A stretch of DNA of 64,000 nt. It comes from Halalkalicoccus sp. CG83 (lineage in GTDB: Archaea; Halobacteriota; Halobacteria; Halobacteriales; Halalkalicoccaceae). The stretch is taken from the NCBI RefSeq assembly GCF_037081715.1, contig NZ_JAZDDH010000001.1:1736001-1800000 (forward strand). Direction: 5' to 3'. This document shows, piece by piece, positions 60,352 to 64,000 of the stretch; within the stretch, counting starts at the first letter, position 1, and each line of letters starts with the position of its first letter. The notes under the pieces are model-generated. The model was given only the letters and a program-made list of their open reading frames with translations, was not told the DNA's origin and ran no database searches. The translations under genes were made by a program, and so were the position numbers.

Positions 60352-61179
60352 TCATGGCGTATGTGCCGTTGCTCGCTCAGCCCGTTTGAGAGCGAGCGTT
60401 GGCAGCTCGCGTTGGTAGGTTTCGTAGAGCGACTCTGCCCACTCACGGGCTTCTGGTGCGTCGGTATCGATCAACACCTTGACCGTCCCGCTGGTGGGGT
60501 CGTAGCCGGTGATAGCGGTTCGATCGTCGAAAATCCCGACGCCGTAGGGCGGCAAATCATCACGTAACCAGACCGTGAGGTTGCCGCTCTCTAACGCCTC
60601 AGCAAACCGTTCCGGGTAGGTCGAGCGGATGTGGACGACAACGCTCGGCGGATCGATGATCTCTGCTCGCATCCCGTCGATGATCTGCTGACAGAACTCG
60701 TCCTTGCACAGTTCGAACAAGGCTAGGTCGAACCCAACGAACCGAAATCGATCCGTTTCCTGGAGCAGGGACTTGAACCGGTACACCGGGCGGTAAGGGT
60801 CGTCCTCCTCGGCAACCGTTATGGCTGCATCAGCCACCATCTCGATCGCGAAGCCGCTCACATCGGACGGGAGCCATTGCCAAACATCGCGGAGCGTCCG
60901 CTCGGTTTCGAGCCGGTCGATTAACTTCCGCATCCCCGCTGCGATGAACACGCCAAGTTGTGTTGCCTCGTAATGCTGTCCGTCCCTGCGGATCCAGTTG
61001 CGTTCTTCGAACGCGCGTAGCATGCGTCCGATCGTGGACTGTGATACGCCCGTCATCGCCAGTAGATCGGCCCGGCTCTGCGGTCGCCTGGCTAGGGCGG
61101 CCAGCGCGATAACACGGGGTTCTGACCGCGCGAGAAACACGATGTCGTCGAGCGGTGAGCCTTGTGTGTGTGATTTCAT
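60352..61179 (-). CDS. Winged-helix regulator of the FilR1/ArsR-like type
   Basis: A 275-residue transcriptional regulator: N-terminal wHTH (RVIALAALARRPQSRADLLA, TGVSQSTIGRMLRAFEERNW), a central helical region, and a C-terminal sensor domain with FCQQIIDGMRAEIIDPPSVV and LRDDLPPYGVGIFDDRTAITG, which resembles the methanogen FilR1 middle domain found in haloarchaeal HTH proteins. Cysteines at the FELCKDEFCQQ segment could sense metal(loid)s. It is the obvious regulator for the arsM/GYD genes. Confidence 0.78.
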   Translation of the reverse strand: MKSHTQGSPLDDIVFLARSEPRVIALAALARRPQSRADLLAMTGVSQSTIGRMLRAFEERNWIRRDGQHYEATQLGVFIAAGMRKLIDRLETERTLRDVWQWLPSDVSGFAIEMVADAAITVAEEDDPYRPVYRFKSLLQETDRFRFVGFDLALFELCKDEFCQQIIDGMRAEIIDPPSVVVHIRSTYPERFAEALESGNLTVWLRDDLPPYGVGIFDDRTAITGYDPTSGTVKVLIDTDAPEAREWAESLYETYQRELPTLALKRAERATAHTP

Positions 61180-61211
61180 GGCATGTGTACGCGTACCAGT
61201 ACTATAGCTGA

Positions 61212-61589
61212 TTCGGTCATCTAGCGTCGCGTACCTCCTCGGTCTCTGATCTGCCGTCCTACGCGTTCAGAGGTTCTATAGAGATAACCCGTGGAAAACC
61301 AGTCTCGCCGAACCGGTGCAATCGGTGTGCGAATTGGGAAGAATCATACGTATCATGCGCCGGCACATCGATTGGCGGCCACCTCGTTCATGACCTCACG
61401 AAGTTTCCACGTTCTATCCTCCTCGGACTGGAGACGGTGGTTCCCGTGGCCGTCACGATACTTCTCGGCGTGGCGATACTGCGGCGGCCTGTCCGATCTA
61501 TCTCCGTGACCAGGGCGGGGTGGGCGCTCATCGTCATCGTGTTCGGCGGCGGCTCGGTTCTGCCGCTATCTCTCCCCGTTCGTTCCTGA
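61212..61589 (+). pseudogene. Start-less open frame encoding a two-helix membrane remnant
   Basis: An open frame of 126 codons with no ATG, GTG or TTG, ending at TGA 61587. It encodes RCNRCANWEESYVSC (a possible zinc-ribbon-like Cys cluster), then GGHLVHDLTKFPRS and two membrane helices (ILLGLETVVPVAVTILLGVA and GWALIVIVFGGGSVLPLSL). The coherent hydrophobic pattern and codon use suggest a real gene whose start is lost. No family recognised. Only CTG could serve as a start. Confidence 0.4.
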
Positions 61590-61825
61590 ACGGACGGTCG
61601 ACCACTATCTCGTCGACGGTGTCTACGCCCTCGCATGACCCCACTCCTATTGGTCGTCTTGGACACACTGTATTGGCCCTACCCACTCAAAGACTCGAGT
61701 CTACGCACTGTTCATCTCACAGTAGCTGAAATGAGCGCGGATTTCGCGCTGAACGCATCCTCTGTGTGCAGCACGCCGTTCTCGTCGAATTCGAAGCATT
61801 TCAACAGGGCCGAAACGAGAACGAT
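61590..61825. other. Intergenic region at the right edge of the accessory segment
   Basis: 236 bp with no supportable gene. GC rises again from about 61.8 kb, where normal chromosomal genes resume. Confidence 0.35.
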
Positions 61826-62620
61826 CTAGACCTGAACGTCCACGGGTTCGTACTCGCTCCGACACGGCGGTCCGTCCGCGAACCGGTAGGTGAACTTCCC
61901 GTCGGATTCCGTCCGAATGAGCGACGACGAGCGCGTGCCGAACCCCCTGCCGGAAGCGTTCGCTTCCGGCTGGTCCGCCGAGGATTCCTCGGTGACGTCT
62001 CCGTGGACGCAGAAGCCGTAGTCGTGGTCGCGAAGCGCCGTCGCCGCCCGCTCGTGCCAGGCCTCCGCGCGCTCGCCGGGTTCGGGCTGGAGCTTCTCGA
62101 TCGCCCGCCGGGCGTTCTCGGCCTGTCGTTCGCCGACCTCCGGACGAGCCGCGGGGATCTCGTAACGGTCGTCCGCGCCGACGTTCACGACGACGTGGAC
62201 GCCGGGATCGAGGTTCTCGACCCGGAGTCGGCCGTCCCACTCGAGGAGGAGTGCGGCGTTCTCGTCGAGCACAACGAGGTTGAACCCGTCGTACTCGTAT
62301 CGATCGGTCGACCGTTCGATGAACCTCGCGGCCTCCTCGGCGGACTCGCGTTCGAGGACGTCGGCTACGAGCAGCCCGCGCGAGCGTTCGGCGGCGAGGT
62401 CGGCGTCGATCCAGCGGTTGGTAACCGCGGCGACCACGCCGTGGTCGTTGTAGCCGATCCAGGTGCCGCCGGCCTCCTCGTCCCACGGGGCGACGATCCG
62501 TGGGTTCTCCGCGTACACTCCCGGCGGATGGGCGGGCCGATCCAGCGCTTCGTCACGGTTCGCCGCGACGACGACCGGCGCGTCGGGGAAGACCTGCCAG
62601 GCGACGATGAACGTACACAC
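61826..62620 (-). CDS. NRDE (TANGO2-like) family protein
   Basis: A 264-residue NRDE protein, related to TANGO2. With a GTG start at 62620 the protein begins MCTFIVAW, exposing the conserved Cys2 after Met removal; ANRDEALDRP is the name-giving motif, followed by GGTWIGYNDHGVVAAVTNR. The family has an Ntn-hydrolase-like fold; its biological role remains debated (heme or lipid handling). The longer ATG start would bury Cys2 and is unlikely. Confidence 0.88.
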   Translation of the reverse strand: MCTFIVAWQVFPDAPVVVAANRDEALDRPAHPPGVYAENPRIVAPWDEEAGGTWIGYNDHGVVAAVTNRWIDADLAAERSRGLLVADVLERESAEEAARFIERSTDRYEYDGFNLVVLDENAALLLEWDGRLRVENLDPGVHVVVNVGADDRYEIPAARPEVGERQAENARRAIEKLQPEPGERAEAWHERAATALRDHDYGFCVHGDVTEESSADQPEANASGRGFGTRSSSLIRTESDGKFTYRFADGPPCRSEYEPVDVQV

Positions 62621-62682
62621 GGCAGTGGGTAGATGCGCGAGCGCCATAAACGCACGATCCCACGGGACGACCGGCGTTCAGC

Positions 62683-62985
62683 TCACTCGAGGAGGAACCC
62701 CTCCTCGCGGAGCCGATCGGGCAGGCGTTTTCGGTGGTCGCCCTGGAGCTCGATCCGGCCGTCCTCGACGGTGCCGCCGGTTCCCAGCCGGCGTTTCAGC
62801 CGTGAAGCCAATTCGGCCAGATCGACGTCGCGGGGATCGAGTCCCTCGACGATCGTGACCGGCTTCCCGTAGCGGCGTTTCTCCATGCGGATGCTCGCGC
62901 GCTGTTGTGCCCGCGCGAGGTCATCGTCGATCCCGAGCTCCGGCGGGAGCCCGGCGATGTCGCCGAGCCCCTTCTTTCGTGCCAC
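62683..62985 (-). CDS. SUI1/aIF1-family translation initiation factor
   Basis: A 100-residue SUI1-fold protein: KKGLGDIAGLPPELGID, then RRYGKPVTIVEGLDPRDVDL, KRRLGTGGTVEDGRIELQGDHR. Archaeal aIF1 helps choose the start codon on the small ribosomal subunit. I start at GTG 62985 to give the usual short N-terminus; an ATG 27 bases upstream (63012) is in frame. Confidence 0.9.
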   Translation of the reverse strand: MARKKGLGDIAGLPPELGIDDDLARAQQRASIRMEKRRYGKPVTIVEGLDPRDVDLAELASRLKRRLGTGGTVEDGRIELQGDHRKRLPDRLREEGFLLE

Positions 62986-63098
62986 GGGATACCGTACGCG
63001 TTCCGAGACCATAGCTTCGCGCCGGTCGGGCCCGTCTCGACGGTAGCCTTGGGGGGCCGACCCCGACTTTACCCGTCGTCGTCCCGTAGCCCGGGACC

Positions 63099-64000
63099 AT
63101 GAGCGTCACCGATCGCAACCGCCTCGACGAGGAGGAGAGCCCGTACCTCCGCCAGCACGCGGACAACCCGGTCAACTGGCAGCCCTGGGACGACGCCGCG
63201 CTCGAGGAAGCCCGCGAGCGTGACGTCCCGATCTTCCTCTCGGTCGGCTACTCCGCGTGTCACTGGTGTCACGTGATGGAGGACGAGAGCTTCGAGGACG
63301 AGGGGATCGCCGAGAAGCTGAACGAGGGGTTCGTTCCGATCAAGGTCGATCGAGAGGAACGGCCCGACCTCGACAGCATCTATCAGACGATCTGTCAGCT
63401 GGTCACTCGCAGGGGCGGTTGGCCGCTGTCGGTCTGGCTCACGCCCGACGGCCGGCCGTTCTACGTGGGTACCTACTTCCCGAAGGAGTCGCGCCAGGGG
63501 ATGCCCGGCTTCGGCGACCTCCTCGGGAGCATCCGCGACTCCTGGGAGACCGACCGCGAGGAGATCGAGCGCCGGGCGGACCAGTGGACCGCCGCGCTCG
63601 ACGACGAGCTCGAGGACGTCCCCGAGGGAGGCGAGCGCCCCGAGGGCGTGCTCACGAACGCCGCCCAGGCGGCGCTCCGCGCCGCCGACCGCGAGCACGG
63701 CGGGTTCGGTCAGGGCGGCCCGAAGTTCCCCCAGACCACGCGGCTCGACCTGCTGGGACGCGCGTTCGATCGCACGGGTCGGAAGGCGTACCTCGAGGTC
63801 GTCCGTGAGACGCTCGACGCGATGGCCGACCGCGGGATGTACGACCACCTCGGCGGCGGTTTTCACCGGTACGCCACCGACCGCGAGTGGATCGTCCCCC
63901 ACTTCGAGAAGATGCTCTACGACAACGCCGAACTCCCGAGGGCGTACCTCGCGGGCTACCAGCTCACGGGCGAGGAGCGCTACGCCCGGGTCGTCCGCGA
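63099..64000 (+). CDS. Thioredoxin-domain (DUF255/YyaL-like) protein, truncated by window end
   Basis: The first 300 residues of a DUF255-family protein: SPYLRQHADNPVNWQPWDDAA, the thioredoxin-like site SACHWCHVM (CHWC), VKVDREERPDLD, and the C-terminal (alpha/alpha) domain starting GGFGQGGPKFPQTTR and KMLYDNAEL. Eukaryotic relatives include SSP411/spermatogenesis-associated proteins. Enzyme activity is unproven. The gene runs past 64000 with no stop; full length is typically 700 residues or so. Confidence 0.92.
   Translation, partial: MSVTDRNRLDEEESPYLRQHADNPVNWQPWDDAALEEARERDVPIFLSVGYSACHWCHVMEDESFEDEGIAEKLNEGFVPIKVDREERPDLDSIYQTICQLVTRRGGWPLSVWLTPDGRPFYVGTYFPKESRQGMPGFGDLLGSIRDSWETDREEIERRADQWTAALDDELEDVPEGGERPEGVLTNAAQAALRAADREHGGFGQGGPKFPQTTRLDLLGRAFDRTGRKAYLEVVRETLDAMADRGMYDHLGGGFHRYATDREWIVPHFEKMLYDNAELPRAYLAGYQLTGEERYARVVR

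Overview
The window is chromosomal DNA from a halophilic archaeon (class Halobacteria); the genus cannot be fixed from the sequence. The basis is very high GC with G/C-ending codons, Asp/Glu-rich Lys-poor proteins, many genes beginning about 25 bases downstream of a TATA-like box (leaderless transcripts), and archaeal marker genes: MptE, NOP5 with fibrillarin, DacZ, archaeal gamma-glutamylcysteine synthetase, TFB-like and Bat-type regulators, an aIF1/SUI1 protein and AbrB-PhoU.

Layout. 0-7.3 kb: pterin diphosphokinase, redox enzymes (quinone reductase, F420-type luciferase-like oxidoreductase, R2lox), a carotenoid oxygenase, and two damaged genes (an internally deleted alcohol dehydrogenase and a frameshifted HTH gene). 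7.4-10.7 kb: phosphate control, with AbrB-PhoU divergent from pstB-phoU-LMW phosphatase; pstSCA are absent here. 10.8-19.8 kb: M20 peptidase, a photolyase fragment, superoxide dismutase, a histidine kinase with a metallo-hydrolase, ThyX, CoA transferase and SDR. 19.9-21.2 kb: a membrane-anchored HTH protein, tRNA-Glu and about 680 bp nearly without genes. 21.2-31.7 kb: amphi-Trp protein, 3-hydroxyacid dehydrogenase, PadR, AI-2E transporter, a lactonase-like hydrolase overlapping an iron-type dehydrogenase, a Bat-type HTH protein, two zinc-ribbon microproteins missed by length cut-offs, a frameshifted acidic surface protein, Gfo/Idh and AIR-synthase proteins. 31.8-40 kb: paired CrcB fluoride channels, a hairpin-rich stretch that may encode a structured RNA, an SSS transporter, a HerA-like ATPase, an internally deleted enoyl-CoA hydratase and an iron-ADH-fold protein lacking three metal ligands. 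40-47.3 kb: the box C/D RNA methylation pair, gshA, CoaD, tRNA-Leu with its 3' end duplicated 120 bp downstream, and dacZ-mscS. 47.4-57.4 kb: CBS-HPF fusion, DUF2267, acyltransferase, FAD-Rieske protein, purD, a second luciferase-like protein, an enolase-superfamily dehydratase and a GntP permease. 57.4-61.8 kb: a lower-GC, gene-sparse accessory segment with a GYD protein, an arsenite methyltransferase, a membrane protein and a regulator. 61.8-64 kb: NRDE protein, SUI1 protein and a truncated thioredoxin-domain protein.

The most striking features are the density of broken genes (two in-frame internal deletions, one C-terminal fragment, two single-base frameshifts, one start-less membrane ORF), the duplicated tRNA-Leu 3' end, the hairpin cluster near 33.35-33.64 kb, the repeated and palindromic sites in the phosphate intergenic region, and the metal-ligand-less iron-ADH homologue. 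No CRISPR array, complete insertion sequence, integrase or defence island was found.
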